Part shown: positions 25,362 through 34,301 of the stretch, piece after piece
How the letters are laid out: each line of letters begins with the position of its first letter
How positions within the stretch are numbered: position 1 is the first letter of the stretch
NCBI RefSeq assembly: GCF_002734215.1
Contig: NZ_NSEB01000004.1
Span: forward strand, 379,954-443,953
Reading direction: 5' to 3'
DNA from: Fredinandcohnia onubensis
Lineage (GTDB): Bacteria > Bacillota > Bacilli > Bacillales > Bacillaceae_L
Length of the DNA stretch: 64,000 nt
Program-made: the position numbers and the translations under genes
Notes under the pieces: model-generated
Database searches by the model: none
Seen by the model: only the letters and a program-made list of their open reading frames with translations
Told to the model about the DNA's origin: nothing

Positions 25362-26123
25362 TTATTTTCTAACCAAGTCATTCATTTTCAACTCAAACTC
25401 GGCATGGTCTCCAAGTGCATGTGGAACTTGAATACTAATGATAACAGCATCATCAAGAAAGTTTGAAAAAACGCCATAAGGGTTTTCTTCAGGAATTGGG
25501 TGATCTGCTTTCGTAATTGCCTCAATAAGCGTTTGTGAATCAAAAGTATCTAAATATTCAACAATAGCAGCCTGTTTTTCCTGATTTGGCTCCTTTGGAT
25601 TTTCCCAATCAATGTATGGTGCATTTTGCAATTTTTCAATGAAGCTTTCATCTATAACAAACCTATCCGATAGTCTAACTTTTTCTCCATTTTTCCAGTC
25701 AATAGTGGTGGTGAAAAGGAGACTAGTAGGATACATCCCACCATTATAATCTCCGGTATATTGAATACTAAAGGTGTCAGAATCCGGTAATACAACTTCA
25801 TAATTCATTTCAAGTGGTGAGTCACCACCTTGATATTGCTTTAGAAACAGGGTTGCGTCCTCTTTAATAAGAGAATTAATTTGCTGCTCTAGGTCTTTAT
25901 CCTGCATTTTATTTAGCTGAGGATAATAAATCGTAAGCTCCCCATCTTCATAAGTAGCTGTATCTATTTCAAAAGGTTCTGTATTTTTTTCTTCGCCTAC
26001 TTGTTTTGGTGGTGAATTATGTTCATCTACCTCTACCTGTTGTGATGGTCCTGTCTGCTCACTACTACAGCCTGCTAAAAATAGGGCACAAGTAAACACT
26101 ACCAATAAAAGAATTTTATACAT
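25362..26123 (-). CDS. Lipoprotein with DUF3298/DUF4163-like domain
   Basis: 253 residues. Signal peptide with lipobox LAGC (Cys at residue 19), then a low-complexity polar linker. A PdaC/RsiV-type domain follows from about residue 48: EIDTATYEDGELTIYYPQLNK, an N-terminal DUF4163-like part, and a DUF3298-like C-terminal part with VRLSDRFVIDESFIEKL and ISIQVPHALGDHAEFELKM. This domain occurs in the anti-sigma factor RsiV and the deacetylase PdaC; here it stands alone on the outer membrane face. It may bind peptidoglycan or lysozyme-like ligands, by inference. Monocistronic. Confidence 0.75.
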   Translation of the reverse strand: MYKILLLVVFTCALFLAGCSSEQTGPSQQVEVDEHNSPPKQVGEEKNTEPFEIDTATYEDGELTIYYPQLNKMQDKDLEQQINSLIKEDATLFLKQYQGGDSPLEMNYEVVLPDSDTFSIQYTGDYNGGMYPTSLLFTTTIDWKNGEKVRLSDRFVIDESFIEKLQNAPYIDWENPKEPNQEKQAAIVEYLDTFDSQTLIEAITKADHPIPEENPYGVFSNFLDDAVIISIQVPHALGDHAEFELKMNDLVRK

Positions 26124-26305
26124 TCAACTCTCCCCTTGAAAATTATTCCAAATCATTACTTTCTATATTATTACAATCAATTATGGAAATGAATATCAGT
26201 TGACCAAATAAATCTTGGTTGTTATCATTTAATTATCGTTTAGTGAACTTTGTTTCTTATTAGGAAACCTTTTTGCATCATACGATTCTAATAGAAGGTG
26301 ATAAC

Positions 26306-27403
26306 ATGAATTTGCAGACAGATGTTTGTATTGTGGGCGGAGGTCCTGCGGGTGCTCTACTTGGCTATTTGATGGCGAAGAAGGGTATATCAACCATCGT
26401 TGTTGAGCGTACTTCTGGAAATGAACGTGAATTTAGAGGTGAACACATCAACGCAGAAACCGAAGCGATATTAAAAGAACATCAACTTTTTGATAAAATA
26501 GAAGCACTTGGATTATTAAAGATGAAGAAGGTTCAATATATTAATGGTAGTCATATTGTAAAAACAATCACTCCAACACTTGAGGATCACGTTGGAATCC
26601 ATATACCACAGCCCCATTTTTTAAAAGCTGTTTCTAACGAAGCAGCACAGTTTCCAAACTTTCAGTTGCTTGTAAACACAACTGTCACGGGGTTAGTTCA
26701 GGATGATCAAGGACACTATACAGGTGTAAAAGCGAAACAAAATGGACAAGAAATCAACATTGCGAGTAAAATCGTTGTGGGAACGGATGGCCGTTACTCA
26801 ACTGTTCGAAAACTTGCGGGTATAGCGGCTTCTGAGGAATCACATGGATATGATGTGCTTTGGGCTAAAATTCCAGCACCTTCAGATTGGGAGCCTTCAA
26901 CAAAAATGGTTCTTGCCAATGGAAATCAACTAGCATTGTTTACACAAACAGGTGGGATGATTCAAATCGGCTGGAACATTGAAGAAGGTACATTCAATTC
27001 ATTACGAAAGCAACCGCTAGAGCCATTTCTGGAGCCACTTTTAACGAGTTTTCCTGAATTAGAGACAACTGTAAGGGAGCATATTCAATCCTGGAAAAAC
27101 TTCGTCTGCTTAAAAGTGTTTAGCTCAAATGCAGACACTTGGGTGAAAAATGGCCTCATTATCCTTGGAGATGCAGCCCATACAATGACACCAACGGCAG
27201 CGATTGGTATTAACTGTGCGATTAAAGATGCACATGTTTTGGCACCTATCCTTGAACAAGCATTAAATGAAGGCGATCTTAGTGAATCAAGATTAAAAGA
27301 ATTCGAGATGGCAAGACGAGTGGAAATTGAACAACAACAAGAAATGCAGTTTGAAAAAGAAGAGTCATTCAAAGACAATTTCCTAGAGGTCGTTGGAAAT
27401 TAA
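26306..27403 (+). CDS. FAD-dependent monooxygenase (PHBH-type)
   Basis: 365 residues. N-terminal FAD motif VCIVGGGPAGALLGYLMAKKG (GxGxxG, residues about 7-27). The NAD(P)H-linked DG motif is seen as VVGTDGRYSTVRKLAG. The second FAD motif, GLIILGDAAHTMTPTAAIGINCAIKDAHVL, lies near the end. These three motifs define class A flavin monooxygenases. The size fits aromatic or polyketide hydroxylases; the substrate is unknown. ATG at 26306 with AAGGTGAT upstream. Single gene with a good terminator. Confidence 0.9.
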   Translation: MNLQTDVCIVGGGPAGALLGYLMAKKGISTIVVERTSGNEREFRGEHINAETEAILKEHQLFDKIEALGLLKMKKVQYINGSHIVKTITPTLEDHVGIHIPQPHFLKAVSNEAAQFPNFQLLVNTTVTGLVQDDQGHYTGVKAKQNGQEINIASKIVVGTDGRYSTVRKLAGIAASEESHGYDVLWAKIPAPSDWEPSTKMVLANGNQLALFTQTGGMIQIGWNIEEGTFNSLRKQPLEPFLEPLLTSFPELETTVREHIQSWKNFVCLKVFSSNADTWVKNGLIILGDAAHTMTPTAAIGINCAIKDAHVLAPILEQALNEGDLSESRLKEFEMARRVEIEQQQEMQFEKEESFKDNFLEVVGN

Positions 27404-27436
27404 GCATGCAGTAGCATAACGCTGCATGCTTTTTTG
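27403..27436 (+). terminator. Terminator of the monooxygenase gene
   Basis: AGCATGCAG / CTGCATGCT stem with a ten-base loop, followed by TTTTTG. It begins at the last base of the stop codon. Confidence 0.85.
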
Positions 27437-27586
27437 ATGCCGAAAAATGGCTTTTAAAAGTAAAGTGCTTTTCCCAGTAACGTTTTAAATAAAAGAAAGG
27501 ATTTTCTCTGTTTCATAACGAATAAAACATATAAATAGGTAATATGTTGGAAATTAACGTTTTTGAAGAATATCAGGGGGATCAAG

Positions 27587-28150
27587 ATGAATCTAGTCAA
27601 AATAAAAGGAGAAAAAGTCACGTTACGTCCAGTCGAAACAGAAGATTTAACTGTACTTTGGGAAATGCGCTACGGTAACCCAAATCCAGAATGGAAAAAG
27701 TGGGATGCGCCCTATTTCACACTTAAGTACATAGATAAAGAAACGTATTTAAAAAAGGTTGAACATCAACTCGCCATGCAACACCACCCATTAGATCACA
27801 TGATCATTGAAGCCGATGGTCAAATCATCGGTTCAGTTATTTTCTACTGGGAAAGTGAAGCCACAAGATGGCTTGAGATGGGCATTGTCATCTATCTTCC
27901 GGAATATTGGGGGGATGGATACGGAACCGAGGCGATGAAGCATTGGATTGACTATTTATTTGAAACGATCCCATATATCGAAAGAGTCGGATACACGACA
28001 TGGTCAGGCAATCAACGTATGATCAAGGTTGGCCAAAAGCTCGGCATGACACTCGAAGCACGCATGAGAAAATGTCGCTACTATAACGGCTTCTACTATG
28101 ACTCAATCCGGATGGGGTTGCTCAGAGAAGAATGGGAACAAGAAAAATAA
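27587..28150 (+). CDS. GNAT family N-acetyltransferase (RimJ/RimL-like)
   Basis: 187 residues. It opens KGEKVTLRPVETEDLTVLWEM, as in RimJ/RimL-type GNATs. GQIIGSVIFYW is beta-4; IVIYLPEYWGDGYGTEAMKHWIDYLF contains the acetyl-CoA loop (W-G-D-G-Y-G), and VGQKLGMTLEARMRKCRYYNGFYYDSIRMGLL is the usual ending. Probably acts on a protein N-terminus or small amine. ATG at 27587 after AGGGGGAT. It ends at a strong terminator. Confidence 0.85.
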   Translation: MNLVKIKGEKVTLRPVETEDLTVLWEMRYGNPNPEWKKWDAPYFTLKYIDKETYLKKVEHQLAMQHHPLDHMIIEADGQIIGSVIFYWESEATRWLEMGIVIYLPEYWGDGYGTEAMKHWIDYLFETIPYIERVGYTTWSGNQRMIKVGQKLGMTLEARMRKCRYYNGFYYDSIRMGLLREEWEQEK

Positions 28151-28157
28151 TATCTCA

Positions 28158-28190
28158 AACCTGCATTCCTAGTGAAATGCAGGTTTTTTA
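28158..28190 (+). terminator. Terminator after the GNAT gene
   Basis: AACCTGCATT / AATGCAGGTT stem with an eight-base loop, then TTTTTA. Confidence 0.9.
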
Positions 28191-28191
28191 A

Positions 28192-28220
28192 TGGGACACA
28201 GGGACAGGTTCATTGTCCCA
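28192..28220 (+). repeat. REP-like hairpin, copy 1 (core GGGACAGGTTC)
   Basis: TGGGACA pairs with TGTCCCA around a loop containing GGGACAGGTTC. It is a diverged member of the hairpin family concentrated at 49.5-51.9 kb, where the core is GGGACGGTTCT. It lies directly after a terminator and before the czc operon promoter. Confidence 0.7.
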
Positions 28221-28240
28221 CAAAATTTTTCCAATTATAA

Positions 28241-28293
28241 TTGACACCTTTCAAACATCAGCTTAATATTATATATGAGCATATGCTCATATA
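28241..28293 (+). promoter_or_regulatory. Promoter and CzrA/ArsR-family operator of the czc operon
   Basis: TTGACA (28241-28246), a 17-base spacer and TAATAT (28264-28269) form a near-consensus promoter. At the expected start lies the palindrome TATATGAGCATATGCTCATA (28272-28291, extending to 28293), which fits the 12-2-12 operator of ArsR/SmtB-type zinc sensors (TATATGAACATATGTTCATA type). Metal binding by the ArsR-family product encoded in the operon should release it. Confidence 0.9.
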
Positions 28294-28316
28294 CTTTAAA
28301 TGAAGTAGGGATATGT

Positions 28317-29362
28317 ATGTATGATGTTGTGATAATCGGAGCCGGTCAAGCGGGTTTAGCCCTAGGTTTTTATTTAAAACAAGCCAATCAATCCTTTCTA
28401 CTTATAGATAAAGCGAAGGAAATCGGGGAATCATGGAAAAATCGATATGATTCACTAACCCTTTTTACACCAAGAGTTTATAGTGAGCTTCCTGATTTCA
28501 AAATGAAAGGTCCAAGGCAAGGTTACCCAACAAAGGATGAGGTTGCCGATTATTTAGCTAAATACGCATCATACCATTCGCTTCCAATCCAACTAAATAC
28601 AATCGTAACAAGCGTTAAAGAGGTAGGAGATGGCTTTAAAATTGAAACGTCGAAAGAAACAATCCGTGCTAAAAATATAGTAATTGCGACTGGCCCATTT
28701 CAAGAGCCATCGATCCCAAGTTTTGCAAAGAACTTATCCAATCAAGTATTTCAAATCCATTCATCACAATATAAAAATCCAACGCAACTCAAAGATGGCC
28801 CTGTATTGGTCGTGGGGGGAGCCAATTCTGGTGCGCAAATTGGAGTTGAGTTAGCAAAAGAGCGGACTGTGTATCTTTCGGTTAGCCAAAAATTAAACTT
28901 TATCCCGCAGGACCTTGGTGGAAAAAGCATTTTTTGGTGGTTTGATAAATTTGGTATACTCAAAGCTAGTACCACATCCAAACTAGGTACTTTAATAAAA
29001 AAACGTCCTGATCCGATTTTTGGATTTGAGTTAAAGACAGCCATCAAATCAGGTAAAGTTACGATAAAACCAAGAACCACTATTATAAAAGAAGATATAT
29101 TTATTTTTGATGATAAAAGCAGCCTTAACGTTCCTAATGTAGTTTGGGCGACAGGATTCAAAGCAAATTATCAGTGGCTACAAATCCCGAACGCATTGCA
29201 AGAAAACGGTCAGCCAGAGCATATAAAAGGAATTACAAAAATAAAGGGTCTATATTTTTAGGATTACCTTGGCAAACGAGAAGAGGCTCAGCCTTACTCC
29301 AGGGAGTTGCCGATGATGCAAAATGCATAGCTCAGCATATTCAGGTAACCAATCACAATTAA
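28317..29362 (+). pseudogene. czcO: CzcO-type flavoprotein oxidoreductase, frameshifted near the 3' end
   Basis: FAD/NAD(P)-binding monooxygenase-like protein: first dinucleotide fold VVIIGAGQAGLALGFYLKQ, second fold GPVLVVGGANSGAQIGVELA. The frame ends early at TAG (29259-29261) after KGLYF because a T run (29255-29259) has five T where six restore the frame. In the next frame the expected ending continues (LGLPWQTRRGSALLQGVADD) to the stop at 29362. The restored length, 348 residues, fits B. subtilis CzcO (about 345). The truncated product would lack the conserved RRGSALLQGV FAD-contact segment. Either a real decay mutation or a homopolymer sequencing error. First gene of the czrA-czcD operon. 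Confidence 0.8.
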
Positions 29363-29379
29363 GAAAGAAGGGTTAAATA

Positions 29380-29688
29380 GTGGAACAAAAAGATCATTCC
29401 TTTTTATCGCAAATTACAATTGACGAAGCATCACGCATTTTTAAAGCACTCGCGGATCCAACGCGGATTAAAATTCTCTATTTATTATCACAAGAGGAAT
29501 GTTCGGTTACCCATATTGCAGAAGTCCTCGAAATGTCACAATCAGCGGTATCCCATCAACTCAGCCTACTACGAAATCTCCGCTTAGTGACATACCGACG
29601 CGAGGGGAATACATTCCTTTATACATATGATGATGAACATGTCATTACTTTGCTTCACCAAGTCATTCATCATATTGAACATGAATAG
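29380..29688 (+). CDS. czrA: ArsR/SmtB family zinc/cobalt sensor (CzrA-like)
   Basis: 102 residues, winged helix. ASRIFKALADPTRIKILYLL is helix 1-2, HIAEVLEMSQSAVSHQLSLLRNLRLV is the helix-turn-helix, and the wing is YRREGNTFLYTYDDEHV. The final helix, DDEHVITLLHQVIHHIEHE, carries the D-x-H...H-x-x-H/E pattern of the alpha-5 zinc/cobalt site; the alpha-3N/alpha-3 cysteine box ELCVCD of cadmium/arsenic sensors is absent (EECSVTHI). It should repress the operon through the palindrome at 28272-28293. Its stop is followed nine bases later by czcD. Confidence 0.9.
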   Translation: MEQKDHSFLSQITIDEASRIFKALADPTRIKILYLLSQEECSVTHIAEVLEMSQSAVSHQLSLLRNLRLVTYRREGNTFLYTYDDEHVITLLHQVIHHIEHE

Positions 29689-29697
29689 GAGGGGAAA

Positions 29698-30657
29698 ATG
29701 ATGGGACATCACCATCATCATCACGGTCACGATCATCACGGACACGACCATTATGGTCACCATCACCATCATCATTTTGATGAAGTTAGAGAAGGAAATA
29801 AGAAAGGTTTATTCATTGCTCTAATTATTACGACGGGAATCATGCTGCTGGAATTTTTCGGTGGTCTTATTACAAACAGTTTAGCCTTACTATCAGATTC
29901 AGGACATATGCTAAGTGATGCAAGTTCATTAGCATTAAGCTTAGTCGCCTTTTGGTTTGCTACACGACCTGCATCTCCGAAGAAGACCTATGGCTTTTAT
30001 CGATTTGAGATTTTAGCGGCCCTTTTTAATGCAGTTACACTGTTTGTCATTGCAGGTTTTATCGTTTATGAGGCGTTTCAGCGTTTTTTCGAGCCTCCGA
30101 CTGTAGCAAGTGGAACCATGATGATTATTGCTGGAATTGGTCTTTTGGCGAATATACTGAGTGCTTGGTCACTGATTAGTAAAGGCGATGTAAAAAATAA
30201 CGTTAATCTAAGGAGCGCATACCTTCATGTTCTTGGGGATGCACTTGGATCAGTAGGTGCCATAATTGCGGGACTCTTGATGCTGATGTTTGAATGGTAT
30301 ATAGCGGATCCAATTATTTCTGTAGTTGTCGCAATCCTAATTTTAAAAAGTGCATGGGGTGTGCTAACACATTCAATTCATATTTTAATGGAAGGTACGC
30401 CGATTACGATTGATCAAAAAGAAGTGAAGGCCACCTTAGAAGAAATTGGAGGAGTGATTGATGTTCATGATCTTCACATTTGGACGATCACATCAGGCAT
30501 TGATTCGCTCACTTGTCATATTTTAATCAAAGACGACCATGACAGCCAGGAAATTTTACAGCAATCCATTGATAAAATACGTGACAAATTCAAAATCGAA
30601 CATACGACCATACAAATTGAAAAATCATCGATTGAGCATGGGGAAATGAGAGTTTAA
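29698..30657 (+). CDS. czcD: Cation diffusion facilitator, CzcD zinc/cobalt exporter
   Basis: 319 residues. The N-terminus is extremely His-rich (first 25 residues), followed by six transmembrane segments. The TM2 metal site is LALLSDSGHMLSDASSLALS (D-x-x-x-D with His) and the TM5 site is YLHVLGDALGSVGAI (H-x-x-x-D). A cytoplasmic C-terminal domain contains DLHIWTITSGIDSLTCHIL. The His/Asp set favours zinc. Export is proton-coupled. AGGAGGGG precedes two adjacent ATGs. Last gene of the operon; a hairpin terminator follows. Confidence 0.95.
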   Translation: MMGHHHHHHGHDHHGHDHYGHHHHHHFDEVREGNKKGLFIALIITTGIMLLEFFGGLITNSLALLSDSGHMLSDASSLALSLVAFWFATRPASPKKTYGFYRFEILAALFNAVTLFVIAGFIVYEAFQRFFEPPTVASGTMMIIAGIGLLANILSAWSLISKGDVKNNVNLRSAYLHVLGDALGSVGAIIAGLLMLMFEWYIADPIISVVVAILILKSAWGVLTHSIHILMEGTPITIDQKEVKATLEEIGGVIDVHDLHIWTITSGIDSLTCHILIKDDHDSQEILQQSIDKIRDKFKIEHTTIQIEKSSIEHGEMRV

Positions 30658-30662
30658 TATTT

Positions 30663-30689
30663 GGGGGGCTACGTTTTCGTAGTCCCTTT
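30663..30689 (+). terminator. Terminator of the czc operon
   Basis: GGGGCTACG / CGTAGTCCC stem with a TTTT loop, followed by TTTC. It overlaps an alternative in-frame start of the next gene. Confidence 0.7.
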
Positions 30690-30708
30690 CATAAATAGGA
30701 GGAGCTTT

Positions 30709-32004
30709 ATGAGTCACGAGACACAACAAAAACTTGATAACTATATGAACTCACTAGGAGATCATGGCTATTTTAATGGAGCTGTACTTGTAGCTGAAAA
30801 AGGAAAAATACTGTTATCAGAAGGATATGGGTTTGCCAGTTTCCAATACGAAGTACCAGCCACTTCAAAAACAAAATTTAGAATCGGCTCCCTTTCAAAG
30901 GCATTTACTGCATTTGCTATTCTAAAGCTAGTTGAGCAAGGAAAACTTGCATTAACAGATACGGTTGACTCATTTTTACCGAGTTATAAAAGTTGGAGAA
31001 ATATAACAATACATCACTTGTTATCGCATACATCTGGAATTCCTGACTTTACGTCTTCACCTGACTATTGGTCAAGAACAATGAGGCTTCAGGCCAACCT
31101 GGAACAAGTATTAAAATCGATTAAAGACTTACCCCTCGAGTTCAAACCAGGTGAGAGAATGGAATATTGTAATACTGGTTATCTAGTTTTAACAGCTCTT
31201 ATTGAAAAAAATTCAGGGGAATCCTACTCTACCTTTCTAGAAAAAACAATATTTCAGCCAATTGGAATGAAGGATTCAGGTGTTGATGATGGCAGAACAA
31301 TTATTCCATTTTTAGCAAAGGGTCACACCATTCATAAAACACTTATACATACCGAATTTATCGATATGTCATTTCCACTGGGAGCATATGGCTTATACTC
31401 TACGGTTGAGGATTTATTTAAGTGGAGTCAGGCATTACGTAAAGGCAACATTTTAGGAAAAGAACTTATCGATCGAATGTTTACTCCGTACCTCGATGGC
31501 TATGGATATGGCTGGTTTTTATTAGATGCACAAGAAAAGGTCGCATGTCATTCTGGGGATATCAACGGCTTTGTAAGTGATTTTTATTTGTACGTAAATG
31601 AAGATGTAACGATCATTGTATTATCAAATTTGAATCTTACACCCGTCGAGAAAATAAGCAGTGATCTTAAGAATATTGTTTTCGGCAAGGATGTTCATCT
31701 TATCGAGACCCAGCAAGTGAATAATGAAGAGTTTGACACTACACAATTATTAGGTGTTTATGAAAACGAGAATACAAAGCTAACCATTGAAACAAACGGT
31801 AAAAATTCTTTATTTTTACATGCACCAAAAAAGTATAGTGTTTCATATACTTATCCTATTAATCTTGTTAAAGTGGAAAATAATCAAATCTCGTATCAAG
31901 CAGAGCTTTTATATGAAACTTTACTATTTGAGTTGGGTAATCATAAAATAAAACTGCACTATATAGACAGTTATGGGCGTGAACAAGTGCTTGTAAAAAA
32001 ATAG
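30709..32004 (+). CDS. Serine hydrolase, beta-lactamase/penicillin-binding-protein fold (class C type)
   Basis: 431 residues, soluble, no signal peptide seen. The catalytic triad motifs are present: SLSK (S-x-x-K, about residue 65-68), YCNTGY (Y-x-N, about 155) and HSGDINGF (H/K-x-G, near 280), followed by a C-terminal lipocalin-like beta domain of about 100 residues. Related to esterases, D-aminopeptidases and PBP-like proteins rather than true beta-lactamases. ATG at 30709 after AGGAGG; an upstream frame from 30661 crosses the czc terminator and is unlikely. Confidence 0.85.
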   Translation: MSHETQQKLDNYMNSLGDHGYFNGAVLVAEKGKILLSEGYGFASFQYEVPATSKTKFRIGSLSKAFTAFAILKLVEQGKLALTDTVDSFLPSYKSWRNITIHHLLSHTSGIPDFTSSPDYWSRTMRLQANLEQVLKSIKDLPLEFKPGERMEYCNTGYLVLTALIEKNSGESYSTFLEKTIFQPIGMKDSGVDDGRTIIPFLAKGHTIHKTLIHTEFIDMSFPLGAYGLYSTVEDLFKWSQALRKGNILGKELIDRMFTPYLDGYGYGWFLLDAQEKVACHSGDINGFVSDFYLYVNEDVTIIVLSNLNLTPVEKISSDLKNIVFGKDVHLIETQQVNNEEFDTTQLLGVYENENTKLTIETNGKNSLFLHAPKKYSVSYTYPINLVKVENNQISYQAELLYETLLFELGNHKIKLHYIDSYGREQVLVKK

Positions 32005-32079
32005 GCACTCCATTTTTAAAATCCGGTTTTTGTATAGTAAAATAAAAGTATCTACGGTTTTTTATTAGGAGATGGAGAA

Positions 32080-32781
32080 ATGAGAGTTCTTGTTATAGAA
32101 GACAATGAGAGTGTTTGTTCGATGATAGAAATGTTTTTTTCAAAGGAAGGTATTCAGGGTGAATTCGTCCATGATGGACAAAAGGGTTATAACCGATTTA
32201 AAGAAGAAAATTGGGATTTAATCATTGTGGACTGGATGCTTCCTAGTATGGATGGCGTGACCATTTGCCGAAAAATTCGCGAAGAAAAAAGCTCGGTTCC
32301 GATTATTATGCTTACCGCAAAGGATAGTGAGTCTGATCAGGTATTGGGCCTTGAGATGGGTGCAGATGACTATGTTACAAAGCCATTTAGCCCACTTGCC
32401 TTAATGGCACGAATAAAGGCGGTCACAAGACGCTACAATAGCAAGCCTACAGAGGAAGTAGAAACGGGAACACTTCAAACAGAACATTTTAAAATAAATA
32501 AAATTACAAGGGAAGTTATTCTGAATGGGAAGTCAATCACGAATTTAACGCCTAAGGAATTTGATTTATTGTATTATTTTGCGCAGCATCCGAAACAGGT
32601 ATTTTCTAGAGAACAGTTATTAGATCGCGTGTGGGGTTATCAATTTTATGGAGACGAGCGCACGGTCGACGTACATATAAAGCGACTCCGAAAAAAGTTA
32701 GGTACTACGAATCAGCCATTTTTCCATACAGTATGGGGTGTTGGCTATAAATTTGATGAGACCGTTGAGGAAGACAAATGA
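32080..32781 (+). CDS. OmpR-family response regulator
   Basis: 233 residues. The receiver domain has acidic residues EDN near the start, the phosphorylated Asp in IIVDWMLPSMDG (residue about 51), Thr in MLTAKD and Lys in VTKPFSP. The winged-helix DNA-binding domain is LTPKEFDLLYYFAQHPKQVFSREQLLDRVWGY...RTVDVHIKRLRKKL. It overlaps the kinase gene by four bases (ATGA), so the two are coupled. The neighbouring HtrA protease is the likely target. Confidence 0.95.
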   Translation: MRVLVIEDNESVCSMIEMFFSKEGIQGEFVHDGQKGYNRFKEENWDLIIVDWMLPSMDGVTICRKIREEKSSVPIIMLTAKDSESDQVLGLEMGADDYVTKPFSPLALMARIKAVTRRYNSKPTEEVETGTLQTEHFKINKITREVILNGKSITNLTPKEFDLLYYFAQHPKQVFSREQLLDRVWGYQFYGDERTVDVHIKRLRKKLGTTNQPFFHTVWGVGYKFDETVEEDK

Positions 32782-34181
32782 AATTTCGGTACATGTTTCA
32801 GCAGCTTGTTAGTCACATAAGTGTGATTGTGGTTGCGTTTGTTATCTTAAGTATTGTGTTCGCGCATTACGTTGGGAACCTCGTCTTCGAAGAAAAGGTC
32901 GAAGAACTGACCACTTATGGTGAAAACATCATTTCTGATATTAGGCGTACATCTAATGTAGATTCATTAATTCGTCAATACTCAAACATGCTGGGGGAGC
33001 GAAATATTTTATTTACTGTATTTGATGAAGATGGAGTAAGCCTGAGTAATGTTGGTGGATTTGTACCACAAGTGGAGTTAAGAAAAAAGGAATGGGACAA
33101 GGTCCGAAGTGGGCATATCGTGTCAGTCAAACAGGATTATAAGCGATTTGAGCAAGAAGTGACATTTATTGTCATGCCTTATATGGTGGGGCAAACATTT
33201 GTCGGCGGGGTCCTGCTTGCGTCACCAATCAGCGGGACACAGGAAATGATTCATGATATTAACCAGTATTTATTTTATACGATGTTTTTAGCATTGGCTG
33301 TAGCTATTTTAATGAGTTGGATTTTGTCGACGGTTCATGTGAAGCGCATCAGACGCTTAAGGAAAGCAACCTCAATGATTTCTGCTGGAGATTATTCGAT
33401 TAAATTACCCTCATCTGATTTTGATGAGATTGGTGAGTTATCGAAGGACTTCAACGAAATGGCTCAGCGCTTGCAGCAATCAATGGAGGAAATTGAAAGC
33501 CTTGAAAGCAGAAGGCGGAAATTCATGGCCGATGTTTCCCATGAATTACGGACTCCGCTCACAACGATTAGTGGGGTAATTGAAGGGTTAAGTAATGACT
33601 TGATCCCAGATGAGGAAAAGGCAAAAGGCGTTCAATTGGTAAGTCAGGAAACAAAGCGTCTTATTCGTCTTGTGAATGAAAATCTCGATTATGAAAAAAT
33701 TCGTTCCAATCAGGTTACGCTTCAAAAGGAAACAATCGAACTAATTGAAGTGCTTGAGGTTGTTAAAGACACATTAGAACCTCAAGCAGAAGAAAAAAAT
33801 GATCAAATCATGATTGAAGTTCCTAACGGTTTAATGATTACAGCAGATTACGACCGTTTAATACAGATTCTAATTAATATCACAAAAAACAGTATCCAGT
33901 TTACTGATAATGGAACTATTTGGATTCGTGGAAAAGTAGGAGAGTCTGAAACAATTATCGAAATTGAAGATACGGGTGTCGGTATTGACCCAGCGGAAAT
34001 AGAAAATATTTGGCATCGTTTTTACAAAGCTGATGTCTCTCGAACGGGTACACTATTTGGTCAATTTGGCCTAGGGCTTTCGATCGTAAAACAGTTGGTC
34101 CAGCTTCATGATGGACAAATTAAGGTAACGAGTGAAAAAGGAAAAGGAACCAAGTTTGAAATTCGATTTCCATTAACGTAA
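32778..34181 (+). CDS. Sensor histidine kinase
   Basis: 467 residues. TM1 (about 10-35), an extracellular sensor region of about 125 residues, TM2 (about 162-185), then a HAMP linker (STVHVKRIRRLRKATSMISAGDYSIKL). The HisKA domain carries the H-box FMADVSHELRTPLTTISGVIEGL, and the ATPase domain has ILINITKNSIQFTDNG (N box), IEDTGVGI (G1) and FGLGLSIVKQLVQLHDG (G2). The extracellular domain does not look like B. subtilis CssS. Coupled to the response regulator by a four-base overlap. Confidence 0.95.
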   Translation: MKFRYMFQQLVSHISVIVVAFVILSIVFAHYVGNLVFEEKVEELTTYGENIISDIRRTSNVDSLIRQYSNMLGERNILFTVFDEDGVSLSNVGGFVPQVELRKKEWDKVRSGHIVSVKQDYKRFEQEVTFIVMPYMVGQTFVGGVLLASPISGTQEMIHDINQYLFYTMFLALAVAILMSWILSTVHVKRIRRLRKATSMISAGDYSIKLPSSDFDEIGELSKDFNEMAQRLQQSMEEIESLESRRRKFMADVSHELRTPLTTISGVIEGLSNDLIPDEEKAKGVQLVSQETKRLIRLVNENLDYEKIRSNQVTLQKETIELIEVLEVVKDTLEPQAEEKNDQIMIEVPNGLMITADYDRLIQILINITKNSIQFTDNGTIWIRGKVGESETIIEIEDTGVGIDPAEIENIWHRFYKADVSRTGTLFGQFGLGLSIVKQLVQLHDGQIKVTSEKGKGTKFEIRFPLT

Positions 34182-34216
34182 TCCATCATAATTATGGTGG
34201 ATTTTCGTTTATTTTT
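34180..34216 (+). terminator. Terminator of the two-component operon
   Basis: AATCCATCAT / ATGGTGGATT stem (one G-T pair) with a four-base loop, followed by TTCGTTTATTTTT. Confidence 0.75.
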
Positions 34217-34244
34217 CCACTTCTTTTCAAGGTTTGTTAATATT

Positions 34245-34273
34245 TTGTTCATAATTTTTGACTATGATATAAA
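34245..34273 (+). promoter_or_regulatory. Promoter of the HtrA-type protease gene
   Basis: TTGTTC, a 17-base spacer and TATAAA, 29 bases before the start codon. It lies downstream of the kinase terminator, so the protease has its own promoter and could be the regulated target of the system. Confidence 0.6.
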
Positions 34274-34301
34274 TAAGGAGTAAGTCAAGGAGGAATTCAT
34301 A

